DNA of 64,000 nt from Apostichopus japonicus. Its lineage: Eukaryota; Echinodermata; Holothuroidea; Aspidochirotida; Stichopodidae. Location of the stretch: assembly GCF_037975245.1 (NCBI RefSeq), contig NC_092575.1, positions 17,885,810 to 17,949,809 on the forward strand, written 5' to 3'. Positions 12,901 through 24,090 of the stretch are shown piece by piece; positions within the stretch are counted from its first letter, which is position 1, and each line of letters begins with the position of its first letter. The notes below the pieces were generated by a model. That model worked only from the letters and a program-made list of their open reading frames with translations, was not told where the DNA came from and made no database searches. The position numbers and the translations under genes were made by a program.

Positions 12901-15900
12901 AGAGCGCCTTGTCTTGTTAACACAATAACTCACAAATTATATGGTGAGTGAACTTAATATATAATTGTAAATATGATAACTCACAATGAAAAGCTTGAAA
13001 GAGCTTTATATATGATATGTGGATCCACCTTACTGCATGAGCACAAGAACCCTAGTGCTTGCTGTGGAGTTAGGATGTCATTTGAGATAAACAGAAGCCA
13101 ACATCTGAAAACCTTATAAATATTATGACCTCAAAAAAGGTTTTTGAGATGAGTTTTAAAATTTTATTTTTGTATGCGTGTGTGTGTGTGTGTGTAGCTG
13201 GCAGTCTTTTGATTGTTCTAGATTTTCCAACTTATTGCTGTTTCAAAGATAGAAATTGAAACAGCAATGAGTTGCAAAATCCAGATGAGTGAGAATCTTC
13301 CAGCCTCCACCGGTATTCGAACCGGGGCCTCTTGCTGTATGTATACGGATGCCGATGTTTAATCTAAAAAATTAGTGAAAATCAAATAAACGCTAGAATT
13401 TTTGTTTAAGGGGTAATCAATAAAGATAAAGATAATTTTTTTTATTCGAAACGGAAGTCAATCTCCACCCAGTATTCTGTTTATACTGTGGTTATTTTAA
13501 TAGTCAAATATTTGAATGTAGAATTTACAGATAATGTAGACAGACACCTGTGTTGAACACAGTGTATTCAAGCTATTGATATTTCTGAGCCTAATTAAAC
13601 AAACGCTCGTTATAAATGAAATCTGTAGCCTTGTGCAAATATTTAACCACTGGTTTTCCTTTATTTCCAAGTAAGACTTGCAGTATTGCATTCAAATGTG
13701 GGAAACTTTCTGTGGACAATTTTTTGTTAATCTTATGAATGAATTCATCGACCACGTAAGTGCACACACAAGCCAAATTTAGATTCAACCACAAACTTGA
13801 ATAATATTGCAATAATTATAGTGTCTCAAAGACATCGGTTTTGTTTGGCATATATGCTTGGGTTGATATCATAATGGACCATTGTCGGAATTATTTGCAG
13901 TCAATAGAATCATATAATTATTAAATTTCCAGTCATAATTTGTCTGGGAGGGAAAGGTGTTAACAAGAAACAAGAACTCAAGGGTGCGTATCCTTTGGTT
14001 TATGCAGTGTATCAGCACCACATCTATTTGCTTGCTGTTCAAGAAACCCAAGTGGGCCCCCCAAGTTTTAGCAAGCTTAAAACTATGCGTGAAGCTTCCA
14101 GAAGTTTTTCCCTGTGGCTTTCTAATTGCAAAATTCTTCTCCAACTGGGGAGAGGGGATAGAGGGGGGGGAGGGAGATTAGACAATTGCATGTTTGAATC
14201 AAGAAGAGATTCCAAGAGCGAGTGGCATAAAAGTTTAAATGATAGGTGTTCAACCACCAGTGTGATCAATTGGTCAATATTATCGGAAAGGTCGTGTATA
14301 TATATACATACTGTGCACAGCAAGTACATACTTGTACAACACCTGGGGTTGGGTCTTCTTACAGCTGTCGTTGCCCCTGATATTTGTAATAATATTTTTA
14401 GTGCCTAGATCTTCTTTATTATGTACCCCTCACTATTTCTCTTTCATGAAAGAAGTATTAAAGGTTGTGAAGACTCGTGCACAAAACGTCTCATGCTGGT
14501 AATCTGACCTAGTTTGGAATGAGGTGTAACAGAAGTGTTAGACACCACCATCTATCCCAGAAAATACACACACAGCTTGCTACCGTCGGTAATTAGACAC
14601 TAGTGTACAGTCAGTACATACAGCTACGGTCAATACCCACAACACAGTGTACATAGCAGCGATGGACATCTCAGGTCTAGATAAAAGATAACAAGGTATT
14701 ACGTTTCATTACTGTCTGCATTTTGTAGCGACAAGAAGAAAACTTCACCTGCAAGCAACAGAAAGTTAACTTTTTCAGAGCATGGCATGCGGTATGGGGC
14801 GAGTCTTCAATGCCTTTAAGTCAACAAAATTGGAACAGACCGGTCTGAGTTGTTTAAAGTATAGCCGTGTTGCGGCAATTGCCGATCCTACTCCTGTCGG
14901 TTCTACTCAGTGCACCGGTGGATCTGTGGCGACATCGGCATATATATGTTCAGTGTAGAACAGAAGTCCGAGACTTCCTGGTTATTGCTAAAATGTGAAA
15001 TGAACAACAGTATGTACACTGTAGGAGAGGTGGGTAGGTTTGGTGAATAGAACAGCAATATGTACACTGTACTTTACTACGAGAGATGTGTAGGTTTGGT
15101 GAATAGTACAGCAATATGTACACTGTAAGGAGAGATGTGTAGGTTTGGTGAATAGTACAGCAATATGTACACTGTAGGAGAGATGTGTAGGTTTGGTGAA
15201 TAGTACAGCAATATGTACACTGTAGGAGAGATGTGTAGGTTTGGTGAATAGTACAGCAATATGTATTCTGTAAGGAGAGATGTGTAGGTTTGGTGAATAG
15301 AACAGCAATATGTACACTGTAAGGAGAGATGTGTATGTTTGGTGAATAGTACAGCAATATGTACACTGTAGGAGAGATGTGTAGGTTTGGTGAATAGAAC
15401 AGCAATATGTACACTGTAGGAGAGATGTGTAGGTTTGGTGAATAGTACAGCAATATGTACACTGTAAGAGAGATGTGTAGGTTTGGTGAATAGAACAGCA
15501 ATATGTACACTGTAGGAGAGATGTGTAGATTTGGTGAATAGAACAGCAATATGTACACTGTAGGAGAGGTGGGTAGGTTTGGTGAATAGAACACCAATAT
15601 GTAGACTGTAGGAGAGATGTGTAGGTTTGGTGAATAGTAAAGCAATATGTACACTCTAAGAGAGATGTGTAGGTTTGGTGAATAGTATAGCAATATGTAG
15701 ACTGTAGGAGATATGTGTAGGTTTGGTGAATAGAACAGCAATATGTACACTGTAGGAGAGATGTGTAGATTTGGTGAATAGAACAGCAATATGTAGACTG
15801 TAGGAGAGATGTGTAGGTTTGGTGAATAGTAAAGCAATATGTACACTGTAGGAGAGATGTGTAGGTTTGGTGAATAGTACAGCAATATGTAGACTGTAGG

Positions 15901-18900
15901 AGATATGTGTAGGTTTATTGAATAGAACAGCAACATGTACACTGTAGGAGATATGTTTAGGTTTGGTGAATAGTACAGCAATATGTACACTGTAGGAGAT
16001 ATGTGTAGGTTTGGTGAATAGAAAAACAATATGTATACTGTAGGAGAGATGTGTAGATTTGGTGAATAGAACAGCAATATGTAGACTGTAGGAGATATGT
16101 GCAGGTTTGGTGAATAGTACAGCAATATGTAGACTGTAGGAGAGATGTGTAGGTTTGGTGAATAGAACAGCAATATGTACACTGTAGGAGAAGATGTGTA
16201 GATTTGGTGAATAGAACAGCAATATGTACACTGTAGGAGAGATGTGTAGGTTTGGTGAATTGAACAGCAATATGTACACTGTAGGAGAGATGTGTAGGTT
16301 TGGTGAATATGGGGATCTATTGCTTTATCATTAGAGGGCTCCATTTCTTCTTGGTGTTTATTTTGTTTACCTCTTAATGGTAAAGTGGCAGGGCATTCAG
16401 TCACCATCCTTCTTTTTTTATCTTCTTATTTTTTCTTTTGTGTGGTCTTTCAAGGTTTCTGTTTTTGTCTCCTTACATTCCCAAGAGAGAGAGAGAGGGG
16501 GGGGGGGGGGAGAAAAATTTGAAACAAATAGAAGCCTTGCAGTACATGTGGAAAGTTGTGATTGTAAACTCTTGTGGTTTCCTGTCTACAGAGCTCATAC
16601 TTGCTCCATCCATAATACAATTCTGAAATCCTTAAAATGAAAGAAAGGAACCTTCTTTTACTTCTCAGGTCTAAATGCATCTCCACTTCTCAACTTTTAA
16701 TCTATTCAAACGTTTCATGTCATCGTTTCTTTTTTTCAATTTGTGTGTGTTCCGCAACTCTGACTTCTGTAGTCTCACCCTTCTTCGCTTGAAATGGCAA
16801 CAGAAGTTTTGACAGAATGCAAGGTACAAAGAATTAAATTGTAGCCTTGCTGTTCTGAACCAGAATGACAAAACCCAACAAAAAGAAATGTTGTTGTCTC
16901 CTCAGTCATGTAAATAAGAAGCAGCATGAGGCAAAACAACAAGAAAAGATGTTGATTGTACAGTAGTTGCTGTAACACTTTATTCTTGGCCACTTTCTTG
17001 TTTAGTCCTCCCGCAGGGTCACGCAAATAACTTTTTGGTCTTGTTCAGTGTGAATAACAAACAATGAATTGTGTAGTAGTTCCTTCTGCAGTTTAGGAAA
17101 CACAAAAAGTGAAAATTCTCCCACTTTTGAGCTAATTTGTTCAAGAAAGTATACTTGCCGTAACCATGACAAATTTGTGCATTGTTTGGTTCATTGGAGT
17201 TGTTGTTTTGTGTGTGGTCTTCCAACACATTTACCCAAAGGTGAAAATATCCATTCTATCGTATGATAGAATATATCTGTGTCTTGTCGGTCCCACTCTC
17301 CCCTATCCCATCCATGCACCCACACCCTGACCCTCACGCTACACTGGCTCTTGTAAAATACAATGGGAAACCTGATTGCAAACTTTTGTAGAAATATCCA
17401 AAAGAGATATCCTTTGGGGTGAAATTTATGTCTTTATCATCAGTTTCGGACCCCTCTTAATGTTATTAGTGGTTCTCTGTTGCTGTATTTATTTTGTGTG
17501 TATGATTATAAAATCCCCAAAATCAGAGAGAATGTACTAATTATGAAAACCTTTGGCTGAAATAAGTTTACTACCAGTGTTAGCAATGTTAAGGCATTGC
17601 TTATAACAGGTAACTAAAGAAAACTGCAATATTTTGACAAAATTCTCAGCCTCCTCCCCATCTCCCCTTTCCCATCCCCATGCCTCTTCCCTCACTTGAT
17701 CCCTTCTACATCTATCCACCCCCTCACTTGATCCCTACTGCATCTACCCACCCCTCACTTGATCCCCACTTCATCTACCCATCCCCATGCTTCTTCCCTC
17801 ACTTGATCCCTACTGCTTCTACCCATCTCCATACTTCTTCCCTCACTTGATCCCTACTGCATCTACCCATCCCCATGCGGCCTTCATCCCTCACTTGATC
17901 CCTAATGCTTCTACCCATCCCCATGCTTCTTCCCTCACTTGATCCCTACTGCATCTACCCATTCCCATGCTTCTTCCCTCAGTTGATCCCTACTGCTTCT
18001 ACCCATCTCCATACTTCTTCCCTCACTTGATCCCTACTGCTTCTACCCATCCCATGCTTCTTCCCTCACTTGATCCCTACTGCTTCTACCCATCCCATAC
18101 TTCTTCCCTCACTTGATCCCTACTGCTTCTACCCATCCCCATGCTTCTTCCCTCACTTGATCCCTACTGCTTCTACCCATCCCATGCTTCTTCCCTCACT
18201 TGATCCCTACTGCTTCTACCCATCCCATGCTTCTTCCCTCACTTGATCCCTACTGCTTCTACCCATCCCAATGCCTCTTCCCTCACTTGATCCCTACTGC
18301 TTCTACCCACCCCCTCACTTGATCCCCACTTCATCTACCCATCCCCATGCTTTTCCCTCTCTTGATCCCTACTGCATCTACCCACCCCCATGCTTGTTCC
18401 CTCACTTGATCCCTAATGCTTCTACCCATATCCATGCTTGTTCCCTCACTTGATCCCTACTGCTTCTACCCATCCCAATGCCTCTTCCCTCACTTGATCC
18501 CTACTGCATCTACCCACCCCCTCACTTGATCCCCACTTCATCTACCCATCCCCATGCTTCTTCCCTCACTTGATCCCTACTGCATCTACCCATCCCCATG
18601 CTTCTTCCCTCACTTGATCCCTACTGCTTCTACCCACCCCCATGCTTCTTCCCTCACTTGATCCCTACTGCATCTACCCATCTCCATGCTTCTTCCCTCA
18701 CTTGATCCCTACTGCATCTACCCACCCCTCACTTGATCCCCACTTCATCTACCCATCCCCATGCTTCTTCCCTCACTTGATCACTACTTAATCTACCCAT
18801 TCCCATGCTTCTTCCCTCACTTGATCCCTACTGCATCTACCCACCCCCATGCTTGTTCCCTCACTTGATCCCTAATGCTTCTACCCATCTCCATGCTTCT

Positions 18901-19554
18901 TCCTTTACTTGATCCCTACTACATCTACCCACCCCCATGCTCCTTCATCCCTCACTTGATCCCTACTGCATCTACCCACCCCCATGCTCCTTCATCCCTC
19001 ACTTGATCCCTACTGCATCTACCCACCCCCATGCTCCTTCATCCCTCACTTGATCCCTACTGCTTCTACCCACCCCTTGCTTCTAAATCATACCTTTGTG
19101 CATAGTTTAAGATATATATCATAGTGATTAAAAAAACATGGTACTTGCTTCTTTCTGCATTGGGAATATGCTGAGCACTATTATTTAGTTTATCTGAAAT
19201 ATGCAAAACCTTGAACCGTGAAGTTTCGATCAACTTCCCCCTTCTTTTTTTTTGCCATTTCTTTTCTTCTTTTGTTTTGTACACACAATTAAAGTACGTC
19301 TTTTCATCTTTACAATCAAAAAAATATTGTTATTGAATATAGTTATATTTATATAGTTATAGTTTTTGCATTGTTCAACAGAACTTTTAGCAAGCGGAAC
19401 TGGCAAGGCTATAGTAACTACATACCATCTGTACAGGCACTCACAACACAGTTTTTTTTTTTTATAGTGCAGACATTTGTAGCTCACGTCAAAATTTAAG
19501 TATATAGATACCTTATACACAGATATTTAAGTATATAGATACCTTATACACATG

Positions 19555-19585
<31 letters not shown>

Positions 19586-22500
19586 ATGTGTATAAGGGTG
19601 TATGTGTGTGTGTTTGGGTGTATGTATGTATGTATGTATAGGAACAGGAAATAAAAATCTGGAGAATTCACTCATTTTGCAATTTAATATACTGAAGTCA
19701 ATGTATTAATTTATGGTAAAGTTCACAAAGGTGTCTTAATTCCCACGATTTACAATGAGATCCCATGTCACAGTTTAGTACGAAACACTAATCATTCGGG
19801 CAACTTCTAACTGTCAAAACATTTCTTTTTGTACTGTAGATATTACACAGTCGTACAGATAGCGTTATGAAAATCAGGAGAAATTCCTAACTTTCTGAGT
19901 CTAATGGAGATTGTAGACTTTGCAGAAATTTTAAGGAGATATTTTTGGTTACTCTTTAAGCGGATACAGTTAACCAGTTTTAGCATATCTAGCAATATTT
20001 GGTCTATTCATTATAACCAGGTTTGGTAAGAGAGTAAATTATTTCCATACAAACTGGATCCTTTGGCCCACTTCCAAATGGCAGTATGTTAATATTATGT
20101 ACATACCTCTTCCACAAGAGGAGGCCTTTTGTTATACTGTGAGCAATGTATTGTGTCAAATGGACTTTAAAGTGTAACATCGTCGGTAAGACTAGGCCAG
20201 GACTTTGAGGGTTCAACATTTGAGCTCATTATTTTCTTGTAATTGTGCTTAATATGCCCTGGAGCTGTCTCAAGTGAGTCAAAGGACCAATTGAGTTTGT
20301 AAGACATCCAAACATTCAACAAAAAAACTTTGTTGTTACATTGTTGCTGGTCACTTGAAGGAAGTTAAACCTTTCTGCCTTTCATTTTGCTTTGAAGTCT
20401 TCAAGCCCAAAAAAAAACACAGTTCCCTTATCTTTCCTGTACATCTTCTTCAAAGTTTGTTTATTTTTTGGTTCTTAAGATTAGAGGAACTTTATTAAGT
20501 GCTCCAAGAATCTGTTCCTCAATATGAGCAATGGAGTGAGTGCGGTAGTAGAGGAAGGACGCCAAACGAGGTCACCGTGACTACTGGATCAGGAAAACAT
20601 GCCAGCCTCAAGAAGGAGAGCAACTCACAGTGTGTTATTCTGTAGAGAATATGCTATGTTTTGTAGCAAAATTTCTCACTCGGTCAAATCTGGTAGTTTC
20701 TCCTCCTCATCATATTTGAAGGTTGCTGCATGCATGTCAAAAACAAGTCTTAAGAACAGCATGAGAATTTTCTGAGAAACATTTAAAACAAAGCTGAGGT
20801 CTACAAAGCTTCCGCAACTGCGTCGTCTGAATGTTAGTCACCAGCAGCTGTACAGTATCTACAAGCTTGCCTAATTTGCATAAAAGAATCCGGGCTGAAG
20901 CTGTGATTCAGTTAGTTTCATCGACCATTTAAGGATAATTACCAGCCAAATTTCAACTCTCTGTATCAAAACTTAACATGGGCTTGTCGTACACTTTTGT
21001 GATAGAGGTAGTACTGTGTCCTAGTCTTATTTGCATATGAAGCCTGAAATTGTTTTTGACTTCATGCGATCCTGGTAACGAACTGTTAATTTAACCTTGT
21101 TGGATGTACAGAGATACTTAATACGAGACGTCAGATCGGTCAGTAGTGATTTCGGGCAGAAACACTACACGTGAACTCGTCCTTGTTTTTTCATTTGTCA
21201 TTTTTAACACAGCGGGGAACTTGTTCACAGTTTTAAGCAGAGTCTAGTATTGTATGTAATATTAAGGATTGGCTTGATGCATAGCAATCGACATGCCAGT
21301 GGACAGCTTTGCTACAATTTTTGTCATTTTCCAAGGTTATCTAAACTGTTGAAAGTATATAATAGAAAGGAAGTTCGCTCGAATTATCAGTTTGTGATCG
21401 CCTGCTGGGATCATTTCATTGAGAAGGAAGTTATAAAATTATTGATTTAGTTTGAACAATTAAATAATTTTATAAATGGAATATTATTATTGTCAGGCAG
21501 ACAAAGGCTTGCAAATATCTAAAAATGAATAAAAAAATCCCTATAATGACCTAAAAATGGGGGTAAATTGAGGTGACTGGCCATGTACTTACTATTAGAG
21601 GGGGTACTTCTGATATATATGTGTAAAGACATAGTTATGATATTAGTTGCTGTTGGTTAGATAATTGGGTATATAAAGCATGTCTTACAGATTTTAGAAT
21701 CAAAGTTTGGGTGTGTAAGTAAAAATGAGCTTTAAAAATATTCAACATCGGTTCTTTTAGAGCAGGAATCACCCCAGCCCTACAGTCTTCTTAAAGAGAT
21801 ACCAAACATTTCTGATAGATCTGAATCTGGTGATCCCAATTGCAGAAAATCCATGAAGATTTATACCATAGCATATCTACAGGGGGGCAGGTAACATTCC
21901 ACCACCCCTGCGCACCACCAAATCTGTCCCCAATAACCATTTGGAATAACAAATAGAGGGCAGATTAATAAATAAAAAGTCTGGTGGGAAATCTTACCTG
22001 GAAGAAAATGGTCACAATTGACTCACAACTTAAAAACAGCTTTTATCAGAATAGCAAAACAGACCACAAAAATAGGAGAGACATGTTCTCCACCTTGGAA
22101 GCAGCCCAGCTAGTACCCATCCCCCTCCCCCTCTCCCCCTCCCCCTCTTCATTACTGCGGTTACATTAGGGTACATAGTATGTTATAAATAACCATCTTA
22201 ATTGTTGTTGAAACTCCTGTTATTTTTTCTTGGTCTTTATTTATTTATTTTTTTCATTTTATGAATAGATTTTATATAGTTTTAAAAAGCAGGCATTGTG
22301 AGACTGAATGTTGTCAGGAATATTTTTTTCTTAATTTATCATTGTTTTAAGATCTGTGCATATTCAATGCTCTTTCCATCCTTGTGTCGTCTTTTTTGCA
22401 GATATTGCCTAAATCCCTGCTCCGAAGCTTCGGTATCGAGCAGCCTAAAGTCCGAGGCATTCCGATGCACCTTCATGCCAAGCAGTTGAGAATCCCAAAC

Positions 22501-22590
22501 TTTCAGGACGGGAGAGCACTTTCAGTCTCTGTGAGGTTACCGAGGTACTTTGCCAAGACATTGCACAAGCTGAAGTTAAGGATTCCTTGA
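1742..22590 (+). CDS. RPUSD4: RPUSD4-like mitochondrial RNA pseudouridine synthase, 3' four exons (5' partial)
   Basis: Four exons (1742-1972, 3459-3677, 9123-9220, 22402-22590) join with consistent phases (1, 1, 0) into about 245 residues ending in TGA. Residues 37-45 read HRLDKETTG, the RluA-family catalytic motif, with the expected catalytic Asp at residue 40. The third exon carries KHQLRVHM followed by CPILGDHKY, the conserved C-terminal RNA-binding/catalytic block of the family. The last exon encodes a basic tail (HLHAKQL, then [17 protein letters not shown]). Enzymes of this family isomerise uridine to pseudouridine; RPUSD4 is known to act in mitochondria on 16S rRNA and some mt-tRNAs. 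The human protein is about 375 residues, so roughly 130 N-terminal residues, including any targeting peptide, lie in exons not seen here. RPUSD3 is the main alternative; the C-terminal block favours RPUSD4. Family assignment is firm and the paralogue call is likely. Confidence 0.85.
1973..3458 (+). other. RPUSD4 intron, no further gene
   Basis: AT-rich intron bounded by GTGAGT and CTGAGCAG. It contains a C run near 3150 and no open frame with recognisable similarity. Confidence 0.7.
3459..3677 (+). CDS. RPUSD4: RPUSD4 exon, central insert and beta-strand region
   Basis: Acceptor CTGAGCAG and donor GG|GTGAGT flank 219 nt, phase 1 to phase 1. The product starts [17 protein letters not shown] and ends [11 protein letters not shown]. 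The GC content and codon use are clearly higher than in the flanking intron, as expected for coding DNA. The final T-G joins the next exon to make the family's T-G-x-K-H-Q motif. Confidence 0.87.
3895..4670. repeat. Degenerate tandem repeat, unit about 135-165 bp
   Basis: Successive units share CTTRTAAACA near the start, ATTCATGA or TATTAATGAG near the end, then GGGCTAA. Boundaries are near 3900, 4088, 4230 and 4389. Similar ATATCTCAAGAAG-type satellite-like units occur in several marine invertebrates (recollection, unchecked). Confidence 0.6.
5198..5276. repeat. Dispersed repeat, copy 2
   Basis: Second copy of the element that opens the window, ending in a CCCCCACCCTCCCCCCC-like tract. It directly precedes the tRNA-derived SINE. 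Confidence 0.7.
5313..5580 (+). mobile_element. tRNA-derived SINE
   Basis: The tRNA-like head at about 5330-5397 has an A box (TAGCTCAGTGG, 5337-5347) and a B-box-like GTTTGAGTCACTCC at about 5383. The first 15 bases are duplicated at 5313. A non-tRNA body follows and the element appears to end in short CATACATAC-like repeats. The B box departs from consensus, so this is an inactive or old copy, not a functional tRNA. Confidence 0.65.
7384..7748. repeat. Minisatellite, 25-27 bp unit (AAGTCACAGACAGTC...)
   Basis: About 14 imperfect copies of AAGTCACAGACAGTCATAGT plus ACTCT. It runs into the AT microsatellite at 7765. Confidence 0.9.
7765..8092. repeat. AT/TATC microsatellite
   Basis: Long (AT)n with interspersed ATCT and a CT tract at 7955-7988. 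Open frames here translate only to Tyr-Ile runs. Confidence 0.95.
8794..9165 (+). repeat. 95-bp tandem array duplicating an RPUSD4 3' splice site and exon start
   Basis: Four head-to-tail copies of about 95 bp. Each has a pyrimidine tract, CACTGTAG and the first 42 or more bases of the KHQLRVH exon. Exon starts are at 8838, 8933, 9028 and 9123. The first three read [18 protein letters not shown] and then TGA; only the fourth continues into the real exon. Copies 2-4 are almost identical, so the expansion is recent; copy 1 has diverged (E for V, shorter CT tract). Confidence 0.92.
9123..9220 (+). CDS. RPUSD4: RPUSD4 exon with KHQLRVH motif (fourth of four near-identical acceptors)
   Basis: Acceptor CACTGTAG and donor CAG|GTGAGT flank 98 nt, phase 1 to 0. 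It encodes [15 protein letters not shown] followed by [18 protein letters not shown]. It is the only copy of the 95-bp tandem unit that continues past the repeat into the rest of the exon and reaches a donor. Confidence 0.9.
9695..9860 (-). mobile_element. Possible retroposon 3' end
   Basis: On the minus strand AGACGAAATAAATGAAAAAA ends in an A run, preceded by CAAA/T-rich sequence. This resembles the tail of a retroposed element. No reverse-transcriptase reading frame is attached, so the call is tentative. Confidence 0.3.
11135..11600. repeat. Minisatellite, about 34-bp unit (CCCCTTGACCTTGGCAG...)
   Basis: About 13 imperfect units of the form CCCCTTGACCTTGGCAGCCC plus CTTAACCCTCATGG. Confidence 0.9.
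11601..11818. repeat. 109-bp tandem duplication
   Basis: Two near-identical copies starting CCTTTGTGATGCTTTGAT at 11601 and 11710, each ending CCAAACTTGATGTTTT. They differ at only a few positions and directly follow the 34-bp minisatellite. Confidence 0.9.
13221..13283. repeat. Hairpin-forming inverted repeat
   Basis: GATTTTCCAACTTATTGCTG and, on the other arm, CAGCAATGAGTTGCAAAATC pair across a short loop containing TTTCAAAGATAG. It lies next to the tRNA-like fragment at 13308 and may be part of the same SINE. Confidence 0.65.
13308..13365 (-). mobile_element. tRNA-derived SINE fragment
   Basis: On the minus strand GGTTCGAATACCGGTGG is a near-perfect tRNA T-arm/B box. It is preceded by CATCGGCATCCGTATAC and an A-box-like region that has decayed. 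It is not a complete cloverleaf. Confidence 0.5.
14458..14819 (+). mobile_element. TTAA-flanked MITE family 1, copy A
   Basis: A 362-bp element with termini TTAAAGGTTGTGAAGACTCG and CGAGTCTTCAATGCCTTTAA, an inverted repeat of about 20 bp. The interior matches copies at 41134-41488 and 43775-44141. There is no open frame for a transposase. TTAA at both ends of every copy fits piggyBac- or Kolobok-type insertion. Confidence 0.8.
15000..16312. repeat. 48-bp minisatellite, about 27 copies
   Basis: Unit GGAGAGATGTGTAGGTTTGG plus TGAATAGTACAGCAATATGTACACTGTA in two pieces. Because 48 is a multiple of three, the minus strand stays open for 485 codons (14950-16407) with a 16-residue repeat. That frame is a by-product of the unit length, not a gene. 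Confidence 0.95.
17640..19078. repeat. 43-bp pyrimidine-rich minisatellite
   Basis: More than 30 units built on CTTCCCTCACTTGATCCCTA plus CTGCTTCTACCCATCCCCATG, with variants lacking the CTTCTTCCCT part (for example near 17720 and 18310). Strongly strand-asymmetric, C+T rich on plus. Confidence 0.95.
19552..19640. repeat. TA/TG/TATG microsatellite
   Basis: (TA)n then TATG and TG repeats. Confidence 0.9.
22402..22590 (+). CDS. RPUSD4: RPUSD4 terminal coding exon
   Basis: The acceptor is CTTTTTTGCAG and the frame enters in phase 0. The exon encodes 62 residues beginning [11 protein letters not shown] and containing [13 protein letters not shown], and ends LKLRIP then TGA. It is separated from the previous exon by a 13.2 kb intron, yet the reading frame joins exactly. 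Confidence 0.85.
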   Translation: MLPKSLLRSFGIEQPKVRGIPMHLHAKQLRIPNFQDGRALSVSVRLPRYFAKTLHKLKLRIP

Positions 22591-23929
22591 GCAGTTCTCG
22601 TCGTCTGGTCGGTGCAGATATCGTTTGCGACGGTCGACTTCATCGGCTAATCAGCCTCGAAGACGAAATGGTCAGAACCGTCCAGGGTCAGCACGGAAAT
22701 CACGGAGACTTTTGTGATCTTGTTCTGCCGTTTTTGATCATGAATAAGATCTAGGAGATTGGTACCCAATGTAGATGGGACCATCTTGATTTCAGTCTGC
22801 AAGGTGACTCTGATGTCAGATGTGGTAGGGGATAGGTCATAAAATGCCCCGCCCCTCTGCACCCATAATATAGCACCCTTTACAGGAGTACCACACTCCC
22901 ATCATTCAAAGAGAACTCCATGTTAAACACTGATGTTGTTTAACTCTTGCATCAAAAATTTGTTGCCAATAGTAGCACTACAGCAGGTAGCAGGAAATCC
23001 TTTTATATAATTACACTTTTTGAACCCCCCAGTGCACCCCTTCCCCCCCCCCCCCTTTAAAGAAGTTACGGAAACCTCATGTATGTTTCAACAACCACAA
23101 GTGACCTATTCCCTTCCACCTTTCTTCCAAGAAATGATTCTTCCTTATTAACAAGGACAATTTTTGTGAGTGTGCTAATTTCAGAAAGTTTAGTAACCGT
23201 TGAACCCTAATAACCAACCAAGGGTAAGCCACGTCATGTAAGTGCTATGTTTGTTCTTATAGTTAAACTAACAGAAATCATTTGCCTACAATGAGAATGA
23301 CGGTATGTGACAAACAACAGTATTGGAAACAGCGGTCAGATGGCCGAGGTACCCTCTTGTCCATCACATAGGGATGTTAAGCAGCAGTACCGGGAGCAGG
23401 AATAGGTGTGACAGTTACACTCCTGCCTCATAATTCTCTGAACACTCGTTGAAAAAGTGAAGGCTTGGTATGAGCGGATCAACAATCCTCACATGGATAG
23501 GGTTCAAATGAGCTTCTGTTGGCTTCCTAAACTATTGGGAAATACTTAAGTAAACTACAGTAATATTGACATTTCCTGTGTATTGAGAACCATATCATAA
23601 AGTTTGTCACACAGTTCCATTTTAAATTTACTCTTGTCCAAACTTCCCAATTAGTGCATATGTATATTTTCTTTTCCTCTCAATTTTGTGAAATTTGCGG
23701 TATGTTAACTGAAAACAACGTCAACATGTTCACTCAAGTGACCACAATATTTTGTTTTGGTTTCATTGAATCTAATACAAAATGGCCATTTTCCAATCCA
23801 AAATGGAAACAATTTTTAATTGTTTTTCCTTTCAAGCTACTAAGGTTGTGTTTCATAAGCCATCCAGATTGCTTTTTTTCCAGAAGATCCAATCAATTGA
23901 ATGACTAGTCCATAACTTTAAGAATACGT

Positions 23930-24090
23930 CTCCACTATCTTTGTGTCGTAGTCCATACCTAGGCTACCGAAATGTCTGTATCGTGTAGACCATAACTATG
24001 CTACTGATATGTGTATAGTGGGGACCGTAACTTGGCTACCGATATGTATGTATGGTGGAGCTCATCTCCCTCATCTTAGCTACTGAAGAG
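23930..24090. repeat. Degenerate tandem repeat, about 45-bp unit
   Basis: Three to four units of the form GTAGWCCATAACTAGGCTACCGA followed by ATGTSTGTAT, heavily diverged. Confidence 0.55.

Larger units (their letters stand above)
9221..22401 (+). other. 13.2-kb RPUSD4 intron
   Basis: Bounded by CAG|GTGAGT and TTTTTTGCAG|. Apart from the listed minisatellites, MITE and tRNA-like fragment, I see no exon or intact mobile-element gene. The stretches 9.9-11.1, 12.0-13.2 and 19.7-22.4 kb are unremarkable AT-rich DNA. Confidence 0.75.

Noticed and set aside
14950-16407. 485-codon open frame on minus
   Set aside because: It is wholly generated by a 48-bp minisatellite whose length is a multiple of three; other frames of the array are open too, and there is no splice or domain evidence.
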